Shown: positions 14,720-23,902 of the stretch, piece by piece | How positions within the stretch are numbered: position 1 is the stretch's first letter | Layout: the number at the start of each line of letters is the position of its first letter | Origin: VAZQ01 sp036557665 | GTDB lineage: Bacteria > Pseudomonadota > Alphaproteobacteria > Rhizobiales > Xanthobacteraceae | Reading direction: 5' to 3' | DNA length: 64,000 nt | Assembly: GCA_036557665.1 (NCBI GenBank) | Contig: DATBHG010000009.1 | Span: forward strand, 1-64,000 | Translations under genes and position numbers: made by a program | Notes under the pieces: generated by a model | Databases searched by the model: none | What the model saw: the letters and a program-made list of their open reading frames with translations, nothing else | What the model was told of the DNA's origin: nothing

Positions 14720-17059
14720 GTGAGCAAGCAAGGCATCGGCGCTCGGGTGCCGCGCAAGGAGGATGCGCGCCATCTGCATGGCCGCGGAAGCTTCGTCTCG
14801 GACATGTTGTTGCCGGGCCAAAGCGAGGTCGCCTTTCTGCGCAGCCCGGTGGCACATGGACGCATCACCCGCATCATCAAGCCCGAGGGATCCGGCCCTT
14901 GCGTATTTGTTCGCGAGGACATGCCCGATGCTGCGGACATCATCGCGAGCAACACGGTGCCGGGTTACCGGATGTCCCGATGTCCTCCCCTCGCCCACGG
15001 CAAGGTACGGTTTGTCGGCGAGGCAGTGGCCATGTGCACCGCCCCGACGCGCGCCGAGGCCGAGGACCTCTGCGAGCAGATCGAGCTCGATATCGAGGAG
15101 CTTCCGGTGCTGATCGACGCGCAGGCTGCGCGGGCGAACGACGATGTACGCGTCCACGAGGAATGGCCGGACAACAACTTTCTGACTCTCAACCTGGACA
15201 GCGGCTTTGCGACCGAAAGCAGGAGCGCGACGGTCGTGGTCACGCGCGAGATCTCGCTCTCGCGGCAAGCCATGGTGCCGTTGGAGGGCAAGGCCGTGCT
15301 CGCCTATTGGGACGAGCGCAGCGGCCAGCTCATGGTTTACACCTCCACTCAGGTGCCTCACATCATTCGCGTCGGCATCGCACAGTTTCTCGGGATACCG
15401 CAGGGGCAGGTGCGGGTGGTGTCGCCCGACGTCGGAGGCGGATTCGGGTACAAATGCGTGCTGCAGCCGGAGGAGCTATGCGTTGCCTGGCTCGCGCTGA
15501 AATATCGCCGGCCGTTTCGCTACATCGAGGATCGCCGCGAGCACCTCGTAGCCGGTGCAAATTCGCGCCAGCATCACTATCGAGTGACCGCCTATGCCGA
15601 CGCGCGCGGCCGGCTAAAGGCGCTGGATGCCGAGATCACTATCGACGGAGGCGCATACTCCAATTGGCCGTTCACGGTTGCGCTTGAGCCCGGCCAAGCC
15701 ATCGGCAATTTGCCGGGACCTTACGACTTCCGCGGCTATCGCTGCCGTACGCATTGTGTCGCCACCAACAAGCCGGGATTCCTGCCGTATCGGGGGGTGG
15801 CACGCACCGGCGTCTGCTTCGCCATGGAGCTGATGATCGATGCGATCGCCCGCGAGGTCGGCCGCGATCCGTGGGAAGTCCGTCATGAGAACCTCGTTCC
15901 AGCCGCGGCGATGCCTTACACCAATGTCGCCCGCAAGCATTACGACAGCGGGGACTATCAGGCAGCGCTGCAGCTCGTGCGGGAGAAGCTCGATCTACCG
16001 GCTTGGCGCGCACGGCAGGCGCGGGGCGAGCCCGACGGCCGCCGCGTCGGGATCGGGTTTGCCAGCTACTGCGAGCAGTCGGCGCACGGCACGAGCGTAT
16101 TCTCCGCCTGGGGGCTTCCGATCATCCCCGGCTACGATCAGGCCACCGTGCGCGTCACCCCCGATGGCGGATTGGAGGTGCGCGTCGGCGTGCATTCTCA
16201 CGGACAAGGAATGGAAACGACGCTCGCGCAAATCGCGCACGAGATCACCGGTATCGATCTCTCGGACATACGCGTGGTGCACGGGGACACCGGGCTTACG
16301 CCCTACTCCACGGGCACCTATGCGTCCCGCTCGATCGTAATGGCGGGCGGCGCGGTCGGGAACGCGTGCAAGGCGCTGCTGCCGCGCTTCATCGCCATCG
16401 GAGCGCATCTCATGCAGTGCGCGCTCTCGACGGCACGCTATGAGAATGGCGCGATCGTCGGCCCGCAGCGCTCGGTTTCCCTGCGCGAGGTGGCGGAAGC
16501 CTGGTATCTGCGGCCTGAGCGGCTCCCGCCTGACGTCGATCTTGGCGGGCTCGAAGCGACGGTAGGCTTCCGTCCCAAGGTGGACACAGGAGCCTTCAGC
16601 TACGCCTCCCATGCCGCAGTGGTAGCGGTCGACACCGAGCTCGGCGACGTGGAGATCCTCGATTACGTCATTGCCGAGGACTGTGGGACGCTGGTCAATC
16701 CGATGGTGGTTGACGGCCAGACGCTGGGCGGCGCGGCGCAGGGGATCGGCACTGCGATGTACGAGGAGAGCCGGTATGACAGCAACGGCCAGCCGCTCAC
16801 CTCGACTTTTGCCGATTACCTGCTGCCGGGAGCAACCGAGATCCCGGCAATGCGGATCTTTCACATGCAAACGCCCTCGCCTTACACCGCGTTCGGCATC
16901 AAGGGCATGGGCGAGGGCGGCGCCATCGCCCCACCAGCGGTCATCTTCAATGCGGTGAACAATGCGTTGCAACCGCTCGGGGTCGAGCTCACGCAAACAC
17001 CGCTCACGCCGCGTCGACTGCTCGAGGCAATCGCGCACGCGGGGGCAGAGCGGTCGTAG
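14720..17059 (+). CDS. Molybdenum hydroxylase large subunit (xanthine dehydrogenase/CoxL family)
   Basis: 779 residues from a GTG start. Large subunit binding the molybdopterin cytosine dinucleotide cofactor; such enzymes hydroxylate N-heterocycles, aldehydes or other carbonyl-activated carbons. The cofactor loop VSPDVGGGFGYK is at residues 234-245 and the catalytic glutamate is Glu732 in GMGEGGAI. The active-site loop reads PYRGVARTG. It lacks the AYxCSFR motif of true form I CO dehydrogenase and is closer to the YRGAGR of form II homologues, so CO oxidation is unlikely. The FAD and iron-sulfur subunits follow, making a large-medium-small operon. Confidence 0.93.
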   Translation: MSKQGIGARVPRKEDARHLHGRGSFVSDMLLPGQSEVAFLRSPVAHGRITRIIKPEGSGPCVFVREDMPDAADIIASNTVPGYRMSRCPPLAHGKVRFVGEAVAMCTAPTRAEAEDLCEQIELDIEELPVLIDAQAARANDDVRVHEEWPDNNFLTLNLDSGFATESRSATVVVTREISLSRQAMVPLEGKAVLAYWDERSGQLMVYTSTQVPHIIRVGIAQFLGIPQGQVRVVSPDVGGGFGYKCVLQPEELCVAWLALKYRRPFRYIEDRREHLVAGANSRQHHYRVTAYADARGRLKALDAEITIDGGAYSNWPFTVALEPGQAIGNLPGPYDFRGYRCRTHCVATNKPGFLPYRGVARTGVCFAMELMIDAIAREVGRDPWEVRHENLVPAAAMPYTNVARKHYDSGDYQAALQLVREKLDLPAWRARQARGEPDGRRVGIGFASYCEQSAHGTSVFSAWGLPIIPGYDQATVRVTPDGGLEVRVGVHSHGQGMETTLAQIAHEITGIDLSDIRVVHGDTGLTPYSTGTYASRSIVMAGGAVGNACKALLPRFIAIGAHLMQCALSTARYENGAIVGPQRSVSLREVAEAWYLRPERLPPDVDLGGLEATVGFRPKVDTGAFSYASHAAVVAVDTELGDVEILDYVIAEDCGTLVNPMVVDGQTLGGAAQGIGTAMYEESRYDSNGQPLTSTFADYLLPGATEIPAMRIFHMQTPSPYTAFGIKGMGEGGAIAPPAVIFNAVNNALQPLGVELTQTPLTPRRLLEAIAHAGAERS

Positions 17060-17103
17060 GGCCACGGCATGCATTGTCTCGCAGACTGCACGGTTTGGCT
17101 CGC

Positions 17104-17928
17104 ATGAAGGCAGCACAGTTCGAATACGTGCGCGCCTCCGATGTCGCGAACGCGCTGGAGCTGTTGTCCGAGCGTGGCGAAGGAGCAAAGGTCCTCGCCG
17201 GCGGACAATCGCTAGGGCCGATGTTGAACCTGCGACTCGCGCGGCCGCAAATCCTGATCGACATTGCGCGGATCGAGGCGCTGCGGTGCATCGAGGATCT
17301 GGGCATGGCCTGGCGCATCGGCGCAGCAGTCACCCATTCGCGCCTCGAGGATGCAGCGCTGCGCGGAGCCGAGATGCTCGCAGAGGTCGCCCGCGGTATC
17401 GCGCATCGGGCGGTGCGCAACCGCGGCACGATCGGCGGCAGTGTCGCTCATGCGGACCCGGCTGCCGACTGGCCGGTTGCCCTCGCGGCCATCGGCGCCC
17501 GCGCACGCGTTCGCAGTGCCACGGGGACGCGAACTCTTGGCGTGGAGAGTATCGTGCTTGGCGCATTTACCACCGCGCTCGCCGATAACGAGATGATCGA
17601 GTCGATCGAAGTGCCCAAGCTCTCCCCGACGGGTCGCTGGGGCTACTACAAGTTCTCCCGCAAGGTCGGCGATTTTGCCGAGGTGAGCGCGGCTGCCGTC
17701 TTCGATCCGCAGAACGGCACGGCGAGGCTTTACCTTGGTGCGCTGCGCGGCTCGCCGCTGCCGCTCGCCAAGCTGGCCGCCGACGTTGCCGCGCATGGCC
17801 GCGCCGCCGTAATGCGAGATGCCGTATTGGACGCGCTGACCGAGGTGGCCCCGGATCTGGACGTCGTCGAGCGGAGGATGGCTGCGGCGGTCGTGATGCG
17901 CGCGCTCAATCAGGCATTGGGCGCATGA
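17104..17928 (+). CDS. Molybdenum hydroxylase FAD-binding medium subunit (CoxM-like)
   Basis: 274 residues, normal for the medium subunit that passes electrons from the iron-sulfur clusters to FAD. The two FAD-binding motifs are present: LAGGQSLGPMLNLRLA (about residues 36-51, classical AGGQSL) and the TIGGSVAHADPAADWP stretch (about residues 110-125, classical TIGG). The start used begins MKAAQFEYVRA, the standard N-terminus. The stop overlaps the next start as ATGA, so translation of the small subunit is coupled. Confidence 0.92.
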   Translation: MKAAQFEYVRASDVANALELLSERGEGAKVLAGGQSLGPMLNLRLARPQILIDIARIEALRCIEDLGMAWRIGAAVTHSRLEDAALRGAEMLAEVARGIAHRAVRNRGTIGGSVAHADPAADWPVALAAIGARARVRSATGTRTLGVESIVLGAFTTALADNEMIESIEVPKLSPTGRWGYYKFSRKVGDFAEVSAAAVFDPQNGTARLYLGALRGSPLPLAKLAADVAAHGRAAVMRDAVLDALTEVAPDLDVVERRMAAAVVMRALNQALGA

Positions 17929-19094
17929 TCCCGCTCACCCTCACCGTGAACGGCCGAAAGGTGGCGGCGATGGTGGAGCCACGCACCCATCTGGCTGATT
18001 TCCTGCGCGAGCAGTGTCGGCTCACCGGAACGCATCTCGGATGCGAGCACGGCGTCTGCGGCGCGTGCACTGTGCTTGTCGATGAGGAGCCGCTGCGCTC
18101 CTGCATCACCTTTGCCGTTTCATGCGACGGACAGAAGGTGCGAACGATCGAGGGCTTCGAGGACGACGCACTGATGCTGCGGTTGCGGGAAGCGTTTACG
18201 CGCGAGCACGCCTTGCAATGCGGCTTCTGCACCCCTGGCATGCTGATAGCGGCGCGCGACATTGTGAAGCGGGTGCCGGGTGCCGGCGAGAGCCGCATTC
18301 GCATGGAGCTTGCCGGAAACCTTTGTCGGTGCACCGGCTATCGCGGCATCATTGCCGCCGTGCGCAGCGTCGCGGAAACGCAAGAACCCGCTGCGGAGCG
18401 CGCTGGTCTGACGAAGGGACCGGAAGCCGAGGCTGCAGCGACGCTCGAGGCCTTCGTTGCAGACAATGGTGCTACCCGGTTACCGGCCGCGGCGGTCCTT
18501 GTGGCCCCTTCCGACCCGCGCGCCGCTCCCGGCAAAGCGATAAACCGGTTCGAGGAGAGCTTTGTCGCTCGCCGTCCACCGGCGGAAGTCTGGCGCATGC
18601 TCGCTGACGTGCCCGTGGTTGCGGCCTGCTTGCCCGGAGCCGCGCTGACCGAGCATGACGCGCGCAACGCCAAGGGCAGCATGCGTGTGAAGCTCGGTCC
18701 GATTGCCGCCGCCTTCGCCGGGTCCGCCTCGATCGAGCGGGACGAGCCCGCAATGCGCGGCGTGATCCGGGGTGCCGGGCAGGATCAGCGCAGCGGATCG
18801 CGCACCCGCGGCGAAGTGACCTACGCGCTTTTTCCCGAGAACGAGGGCCGGGAGACCCGCGTCTCGATCGTGGTGGAGTACAGCCTGCAGGGAATGCTGG
18901 CCCAGTTTTCCCGCACCGCGCTGGTTCAGGATCTCGGCAGGCGGCTCATCGCGGAATTTGCCGGGAATCTCGATCAACGATTGCAGGCAGACGGCGAAGG
19001 CTCTGTCCCGCGCAACGCCAGCCCGCTGAACCTGGCCCAACTGCTGTGGGATATGCTCCGGGCGCGGCTGCCTAGGCTGATCCGGGGTGCGTAG
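17925..19094 (+). CDS. Fusion: molybdenum hydroxylase [2Fe-2S] small subunit + CoxG-like SRPBCC domain
   Basis: 389 residues, more than twice the usual 150-170. Residues 1-150 are a standard small subunit: plant-ferredoxin cluster GCEHGVCGACTVL with its fourth Cys in LRSC, and the second cluster QCGFCTPGM ... NLCRCTGYRG. After an Ala-rich linker, a CoxG/SRPBCC domain starts at about residue 200: FEESFVARRPPAEVWRMLAD, then VVAACLPGAALTE and a strand-rich region to AEFAGNLDQRL. CoxG homologues are normally separate membrane-anchoring or assembly proteins for CO dehydrogenase. The fusion would tether cluster subunit and CoxG function in one chain. The domain calls are firm; the functional reading is inference. 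Confidence 0.92.
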   Translation: MIPLTLTVNGRKVAAMVEPRTHLADFLREQCRLTGTHLGCEHGVCGACTVLVDEEPLRSCITFAVSCDGQKVRTIEGFEDDALMLRLREAFTREHALQCGFCTPGMLIAARDIVKRVPGAGESRIRMELAGNLCRCTGYRGIIAAVRSVAETQEPAAERAGLTKGPEAEAAATLEAFVADNGATRLPAAAVLVAPSDPRAAPGKAINRFEESFVARRPPAEVWRMLADVPVVAACLPGAALTEHDARNAKGSMRVKLGPIAAAFAGSASIERDEPAMRGVIRGAGQDQRSGSRTRGEVTYALFPENEGRETRVSIVVEYSLQGMLAQFSRTALVQDLGRRLIAEFAGNLDQRLQADGEGSVPRNASPLNLAQLLWDMLRARLPRLIRGA

Positions 19095-19117
19095 GGGGCG
19101 TTCGGGCCGGTTTGCCC

Positions 19118-19150
19118 AAAGAAAAAGCCCCGCTGATACGCCGCAGGGCT
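19118..19150 (-). terminator. Intrinsic terminator for the leftward gene at 19.25 kb
   Basis: Read on the minus strand: AGCCCTGC, 9-nt loop, GCGGGGCT (one T-G pair), then TTTT and a T-rich tail. It lies between convergent genes and may serve both. Confidence 0.65.
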
Positions 19151-19249
19151 AAGTTTCAACAGGGTCGCTCCTGGAAGAGACCAGAGGCGAGCGCCCCAGT
19201 TTCCCGAAGATCTTGTCCCAATTGGGACAGTCTTCAGGTCGATGGAATC

Positions 19250-19447
19250 TCAAAAATGGCTGCTGCGGGAGCGCTTTCCCGGCGCGCCCTGGCGTGCCTC
19301 CAAAATCTGCCGGTTGGCCAACTCGGCACATCGCGCCCACCGGTCGGCCATCTGGTTCCACGTAGCCTTGCTTTGCGGGTCGCGCGCGAATTTGGCCGTC
19401 TGCTTACATTCTGCTGCGTGCTTCAGGAACTCATCGGGTGGATGCAT
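19250..19447 (-). CDS. Small conserved-type protein of unknown function
   Basis: 65 residues from the ATG chosen here. The sequence MHPPDEFLKHAAECKQTAK, then ARDPQSKATWNQMADRW, resembles short helical proteins common in Bradyrhizobium and relatives, with the pattern AxEC-x(5)-AxDPxxKAxxxxMAxxW. Function is unknown. AAGGAG lies 12 nt before the start. The frame also runs upstream to 19522. It is followed by a good terminator, which supports it being a real transcription unit. Confidence 0.6.
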   Translation of the reverse strand: MHPPDEFLKHAAECKQTAKFARDPQSKATWNQMADRWARCAELANRQILEARQGAPGKRSRSSHF

Positions 19448-19721
19448 GGGGCTCTTCGTCTCCTTGAACGTTCCGCCCCAATCCCCGGAAAGTTTGTAGC
19501 ACAAATCTTTGCTGCGGGTCACTGAAAATTTCTGCAGGGACGGACCGGCGACCTACAAAAAGTATGGGCTGCCCCCGGCACTTCGACTAAAGTAGAAGCT
19601 CCTGCCGCCATCTCGCCCCATGCTTGTGCGAGCGCCGGCCAGCCTCCCATCGACCGGCGTGAACGAAGAAAGAACGGGGTGCACATGTCAAGCTGGCGGT
19701 AATAAGCGAACCGTATACCTT

Positions 19722-19788
19722 ATCGCCAAGTCTCGATCGCCAAATCTCGATCGCCACTCGATCGCCAAATCTCGATTGCCAAGTCTCG
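19722..19788. repeat. Five tandem copies of a 14-bp unit upstream of ku
   Basis: Units ATCGCCAAGTCTCG, ATCGCCAAATCTCG, a copy with a 3-bp deletion (ATCGCCACTCG), ATCGCCAAATCTCG and ATTGCCAAGTCTCG follow one another without gaps. Two decayed partial copies ending GTCTCG and GTCTC may follow. The array ends about 50 bp before the ku start. The rest of the gap between 19447 and 19838 shows nothing else I can support. Confidence 0.85.
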
Positions 19789-19837
19789 CCGTCCCTGGGT
19801 CTCGCCGTCTCAAGGTCTTGCAGCGTTGGAGTATGTC

Positions 19838-20788
19838 ATGGCGCCCCGTGCGTATTGGAAGGGCTATCTCAAGCTGTCGCTGGTTTCCTGCCCTATTGCC
19901 CTCAATCCGGCGACCTCGTCGTCGGAGCGGGTCTCGTTCCGCCAGATCAACAGGAAAACCGGCAATCGCCTTCGCCAGCAACTGGTAGACGAGGTGACGC
20001 GCGAGCCGGTCGATGCAGCCGACAAGTGCAAGGGCTTCGAGGTCGGCAAGAACGAGTACATCCCGATCGAGGACGAGGAAATCGAGACGCTGGAGATCGA
20101 GAGCAATCATACGATCGAGATCGACAGCTTTGTCCCGGCCGCCGAGATCGACAAGCGCTTCTATGACAGCCCCTACTACATCATGCCGAACGACAAGGTC
20201 GGCCAGGAAGCCTTCGCTGTCATCCGCGAAGCGATGAAAGGAAAGGGCATGGTGGCCTTGGGAAGGGTGGTCATGTCGAAGCGCGAGCGCGTCATCGCCC
20301 TCGAGGCTCTCGGCAAAGGGCTTCTTGGTACGACGCTGCATTATCCTTACGAGGTGCGAAAGGCAGAGGAATATTTCGAGGAAATTCCCGACATCAAGGT
20401 TCCGGCGGAAATGCTCAAGCTCGCCGAGCACATTCTGGAAACCAAATCGGGAGATTTCGATCCGTCGCAATTCAGAGATCACTACGAGGAGGCATTGGTC
20501 GAGTTTCTGCGCAAGAAGCAGGCCCACATTCCGATCGCGAAGAAAGAGCCGGCGTCGGAGCCGCGCAACGTGATCAGTTTGATGGATGCGTTGCGCCGCA
20601 GCGTGCAGGCCGCGGGTCCAGCACCGGCAGCGGCGAAGAAGCCGCGCAAGCGGGTTGAAGGGCAGCGTGAGATGCTGCTGCCAATTGCCGGCAAGCAGGC
20701 GCAACGTGAGGCGCGTGAAGCGCAACGCGACGCGCGTGAGGTGAAGAAGCCGGCGCGCGCGAGCGGCCGGCAGAAGAAAGCGGGTTGA
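19838..20788 (+). CDS. ku: Non-homologous end-joining protein Ku
   Basis: 316 residues. Homodimeric ring that binds DNA double-strand ends and recruits LigD. Family features: N-terminal APRAYWKGYLKLSLVSCPI, the core IDSFVPAAEIDKRFYDSPYY, GMVALGRVVMSKRERVIAL and the segment preceding ETKSGDFDPSQFRDHYEEAL. After about residue 250 it has an Ala/Lys/Arg-rich basic tail, as in many bacterial Ku proteins, where it aids DNA binding and threading. The first ATG giving MAPRAYW is chosen; a TTG four codons earlier is in frame. No ligD is adjacent; in rhizobia ku copies are often separated from it. Confidence 0.97.
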   Translation: MAPRAYWKGYLKLSLVSCPIALNPATSSSERVSFRQINRKTGNRLRQQLVDEVTREPVDAADKCKGFEVGKNEYIPIEDEEIETLEIESNHTIEIDSFVPAAEIDKRFYDSPYYIMPNDKVGQEAFAVIREAMKGKGMVALGRVVMSKRERVIALEALGKGLLGTTLHYPYEVRKAEEYFEEIPDIKVPAEMLKLAEHILETKSGDFDPSQFRDHYEEALVEFLRKKQAHIPIAKKEPASEPRNVISLMDALRRSVQAAGPAPAAAKKPRKRVEGQREMLLPIAGKQAQREAREAQRDAREVKKPARASGRQKKAG

Positions 20789-20805
20789 GGCCCGGCCCCG
20801 GAATA

Positions 20806-21960
20806 TCAATCCTGCAGCATCAATGCGCCGCTGCGGCGAAAGCGTGCGATGTCGGCGGGTGCAAAGCCCCAGTCCGCAAGCGCAGCAGCTCCCCCTTCGC
20901 CGAGTCGGGGAGGATCGCGCTCGACACGAGGCAGGGTGCGTGAAAAGCGTGGCGCCGGTGCCGGCTGAACCAGACCGCGCCGCTGCATGAACGTTTCGCG
21001 CGCGCGATTGTGCGGATGGGACGGCGCCTCGGCGAGCGACAGCACCGGTGCGAAGCACACATCGCAGTCAGAGAGCGTGTCGCACCACTGATCGCGCGTT
21101 TTTTGCCTGAAGGCTGCGCGCAGGGTCTCTTTCAGCTCCGGCCAGCGCGCGCGATCATGTTGTGGAGGCAAACTCCTGTGATCAAGACCCATGCATTCGA
21201 GCAGCCGCCCGTAGAAGCGGGCTTCGATCGCCCCGATCGCGATGTATTTGCCGTCCGCAGTCTCATAAACGCCGTACCAGGGCGCGCCGCCGTCGAGCGC
21301 GTTGACGCCGCGTTCGTCCTGCCATAGCCCCGCCGCCATGCGGGCATAGAAGAGAGACATCAGGCTCGCCGCACCGTCGCACATTGCAGCGTCGATCACC
21401 TGCCCCTTTTCCGACCTGCTCCTTTCGACCAGTGCGCAGACGATGCCGAAGGCGAGATACATGGCTCCGCCGCCGTAGTCGCCGACGAGATTGAGTGGCG
21501 GCACCGGCGGCTGTCCTGCCGCGCCGATCGCATGCAACGCGCCCGAGACGGCGATGTAATTGATGTCGTGACCGGGACTCTGCGCCAACGGGCCATGTTG
21601 CCCCCATCCGGTAACCCGGCCGTAGATCAACCGCGGATTGCGCGCGTGACACGCATCAGGACCGAGACCCAGTCTTTCGGTGACGCCCGGCCGGAATCCT
21701 TCGATGAGCGCATCCGCCTTCTCGACGATGGCCATCGCGATCTCGACGCCCTGCGCCGCCTTCAGATCGAGCGCTATCGAGCGGCGGCCCCGCGCGGTGA
21801 TGTCGAGCTTGGGATCAACCGGCAGCCCGATGTCCGCAGGCTCGGTCCGGTCGATCCGCAGGACGTCTGCCCCCATGTCGGCCAGCATCATTCCGCAGAA
21901 CGGACCCGGCCCGACCCCGGCAAGCTCCACTACCTTCACGCCCGAGAGAGGCCCACTCAT
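20806..21960 (-). CDS. CaiB/BaiF CoA-transferase family, alpha-methylacyl-CoA racemase-like
   Basis: 384 residues. The N-terminus MSGPLSGVKVVELAGVGPGP is typical of alpha-methylacyl-CoA racemases within the family III CoA transferases. The racemase-type residues are in place: HGPLAQSPGHDINYI (His and Asp), GQVIDAAMCDG and the Glu in GAIEARFYGRLLECMGLD. It would epimerise 2-methylacyl-CoA esters or act on a related acyl-CoA. It follows the TauD/TfdA gene by 33 bp on the same strand, so the two may be an operon. Confidence 0.9.
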   Translation of the reverse strand: MSGPLSGVKVVELAGVGPGPFCGMMLADMGADVLRIDRTEPADIGLPVDPKLDITARGRRSIALDLKAAQGVEIAMAIVEKADALIEGFRPGVTERLGLGPDACHARNPRLIYGRVTGWGQHGPLAQSPGHDINYIAVSGALHAIGAAGQPPVPPLNLVGDYGGGAMYLAFGIVCALVERSRSEKGQVIDAAMCDGAASLMSLFYARMAAGLWQDERGVNALDGGAPWYGVYETADGKYIAIGAIEARFYGRLLECMGLDHRSLPPQHDRARWPELKETLRAAFRQKTRDQWCDTLSDCDVCFAPVLSLAEAPSHPHNRARETFMQRRGLVQPAPAPRFSRTLPRVERDPPRLGEGGAAALADWGFAPADIARFRRSGALMLQD

Positions 21961-21993
21961 TCATGCGGCTTGTGCGGCACACGCAGTCGGCGC

Positions 21994-22881
21994 CTATTCA
22001 GCGGCTTGGCGCGACGGCGGACGGATGCTGTCGAGTCCGTCGGCATCGGTTGCGGAGATCGTGGTGCGTACCATCAGCCGCGGCTCATTTGCCGGCCAGG
22101 GGCGGCCGCGATGCAGGGTCGCCCGGTTATCCCACATGACGACGTCACCCTTGCGCCAGGCATGCGCGTAGCTGAGCCCCGGCGCGGTCGCCGCATCCAT
22201 GAGCTCCGCGAGAAGGCGTTGCGCGGCGCCATGCTCCATTCCCTCGATCGTGTAGGCATGCGAGGCAATATAGAGCGCCATGCGGCCGTTGACCGGGTTC
22301 CTCCATACCAGACGCCAGCATTGCGGCGGCAGCGCCGCGCGCTCCTCCGGGCTCGCGAGATCGGCAGCGATCTTGCCGCGCGAATGCGCATAATCGTGCC
22401 AGGCGAAAGAGCTCTCCAGCTGCCTGCGCAGTGCCGGATCGAGCCGGTCCCAGGCGAGCCTCGTTGAAACGTATTCCGTCTCTCCGCCCCGGGCGGGAAT
22501 GGTGCGCGCCGACAGCACCGAGGCCAATGCCGGGACCCGCTTGAACGTGCTGTCCGTATGCCATAGCTGGTTGGCTTTGTTACGCAGTGAAAGCCGGTGA
22601 TCGGCGGGGACGACCTTCCCGTTCGCGTCAATCGTGCTGAGGATCACCAGATTGGTGCCCGTTCCCTGCGACCCGACCTTGGTTATTTCCAGGGGACCGA
22701 ATCGGCGCGAGAACGCGAGCTGCGCCTCGTCGCTCACCTCCTGCGCGCGGAAGATCAGCACCGAATGCTCTTCGAAGGCGGCGCGCACCTTGGCGTAAAC
22801 AGCCGGGTCGGCCGCCACTTCCGCAAGCATGACGCCGCGTAGCTCGGCGGCGAAACCGGGACCCAGGGGCACAATTTCCAT
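21994..22881 (-). CDS. TauD/TfdA family Fe(II)/2-oxoglutarate-dependent dioxygenase
   Basis: 295 residues. The iron facial triad is complete: His and Asp in WHTDSTFK and the distal His in ATLHRGRPW. The 2-oxoglutarate-binding Arg follows in RLMVRTT. Family members release sulfite from taurine, cleave 2,4-D or oxidise other carboxylates; substrate here unknown. The frame is open much further upstream. The second of two close ATGs is chosen because GGAG sits 6 nt before it and the family N-terminus follows (MEIVPLGPGFAAELRGV). Confidence 0.9.
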   Translation of the reverse strand: MEIVPLGPGFAAELRGVMLAEVAADPAVYAKVRAAFEEHSVLIFRAQEVSDEAQLAFSRRFGPLEITKVGSQGTGTNLVILSTIDANGKVVPADHRLSLRNKANQLWHTDSTFKRVPALASVLSARTIPARGGETEYVSTRLAWDRLDPALRRQLESSFAWHDYAHSRGKIAADLASPEERAALPPQCWRLVWRNPVNGRMALYIASHAYTIEGMEHGAAQRLLAELMDAATAPGLSYAHAWRKGDVVMWDNRATLHRGRPWPANEPRLMVRTTISATDADGLDSIRPPSRQAAE

Positions 22882-23168
22882 CAAGGGCTCCATCAATTCG
22901 ATTTGCTCAACTCTCCGACAAAACCGACCCGCCGGCAAGAACTCATAAACCAACCGACGTCCCCTTTCAGCACAGGAGTTTTCCGCGTCGGCATTGCCGG
23001 GATCACGAGACATGTGCCGCGTCCGAGCCGTCCAACCGGGCAAAATCGAACCTTTAACCCGTTTGTGCGACTAATGTTCTGACTGCTGTTCCGAGGCTTG
23101 TGCCGCGGCTTTCGCGTTGCAGCGTGAGCGTGCCCTCGGCGTAAAAGCAAAGCAGGGGGGGTGCCGTC

Positions 23169-23873
23169 ATGAGCTTGGGGTGGAGCACGTTAGCTGAAAT
23201 ACGCGATCTTTGGCTGCCGCCGCGCCTTCGCCGGCGATTTGCTCTCGTCTCTTCCTTCCTGGGCTTCGGATTGATTGCCGGTGCGAGCGGACTCTCGCTC
23301 ATCGCCGCGGATGACGATTCGAATCCCCGCAGCGCATTCGCATTCGCCCCTCTGGAAACAGCAAACGTCGGCACAGCCGCTGCGAATGCAAACGCGCAGG
23401 TGCGGGCCGTGGAGACGGCGCTCGCGCCCGAGGCCGCACGGTCGGACAGCACCACGCGCGAAATCGGCAAGCGGGAGAGCTTCAACTCGTGCATGCCGAG
23501 CTCGGCGCACGGGGCCGCGAACCGATGCGCTGTCTCGGTGACCGCATCAAATCCAGAAGCCCATGATGCAGCGTCAGATCCGCCGCCTTCAACGGCTGTC
23601 CCGGGTAGCAGCGACAGCCATGCCGGCGGCAGCCCTGCGCCGGTGCTTGCTCACGCGGAGCCACCTGCCCCTGCCGTGACCACGCCCGTCGTGGAGCTGA
23701 GCCAACCGAAGACAGCCGACGCTCTACCGGCCGCGGTCGAGCCCCCGGTTGCCGAAACGCCTGCGCCAAAGCCGCGAAGGACCGCGCGCCAGCAGAACGG
23801 TTACCGCCATGCGTACCAACAGTCCGCTCGCCACGGCCGCTACGCCCAGCAGCACTTCTGGCCGTTCTGGTAA
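23169..23873 (+). CDS. Single-pass membrane protein with low-complexity periplasmic part
   Basis: 234 residues. A basic N-terminus (LPPRLRRRFALVSS) precedes one hydrophobic segment at about residues 27-46. The rest is rich in Ala, Pro, Ser and Thr with no clear domain, ending in a His/Gln/Arg-rich stretch RHAYQQSARHGRYAQQHFWP. Unknown function; likely anchored in the inner membrane with an unstructured periplasmic region. Base composition fits the neighbourhood. No operon partner. Confidence 0.55.
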   Translation: MSLGWSTLAEIRDLWLPPRLRRRFALVSSFLGFGLIAGASGLSLIAADDDSNPRSAFAFAPLETANVGTAAANANAQVRAVETALAPEAARSDSTTREIGKRESFNSCMPSSAHGAANRCAVSVTASNPEAHDAASDPPPSTAVPGSSDSHAGGSPAPVLAHAEPPAPAVTTPVVELSQPKTADALPAAVEPPVAETPAPKPRRTARQQNGYRHAYQQSARHGRYAQQHFWPFW

Positions 23874-23902
23874 GCCGGTAGATCTGTCGCGCGCAACTCG
23901 CC

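Noticed and set aside
14720..17059. True aerobic CO dehydrogenase (coxL)
   Set aside because: The form I active-site motif AYxCSFR is missing; the loop reads PYRGVARTG.
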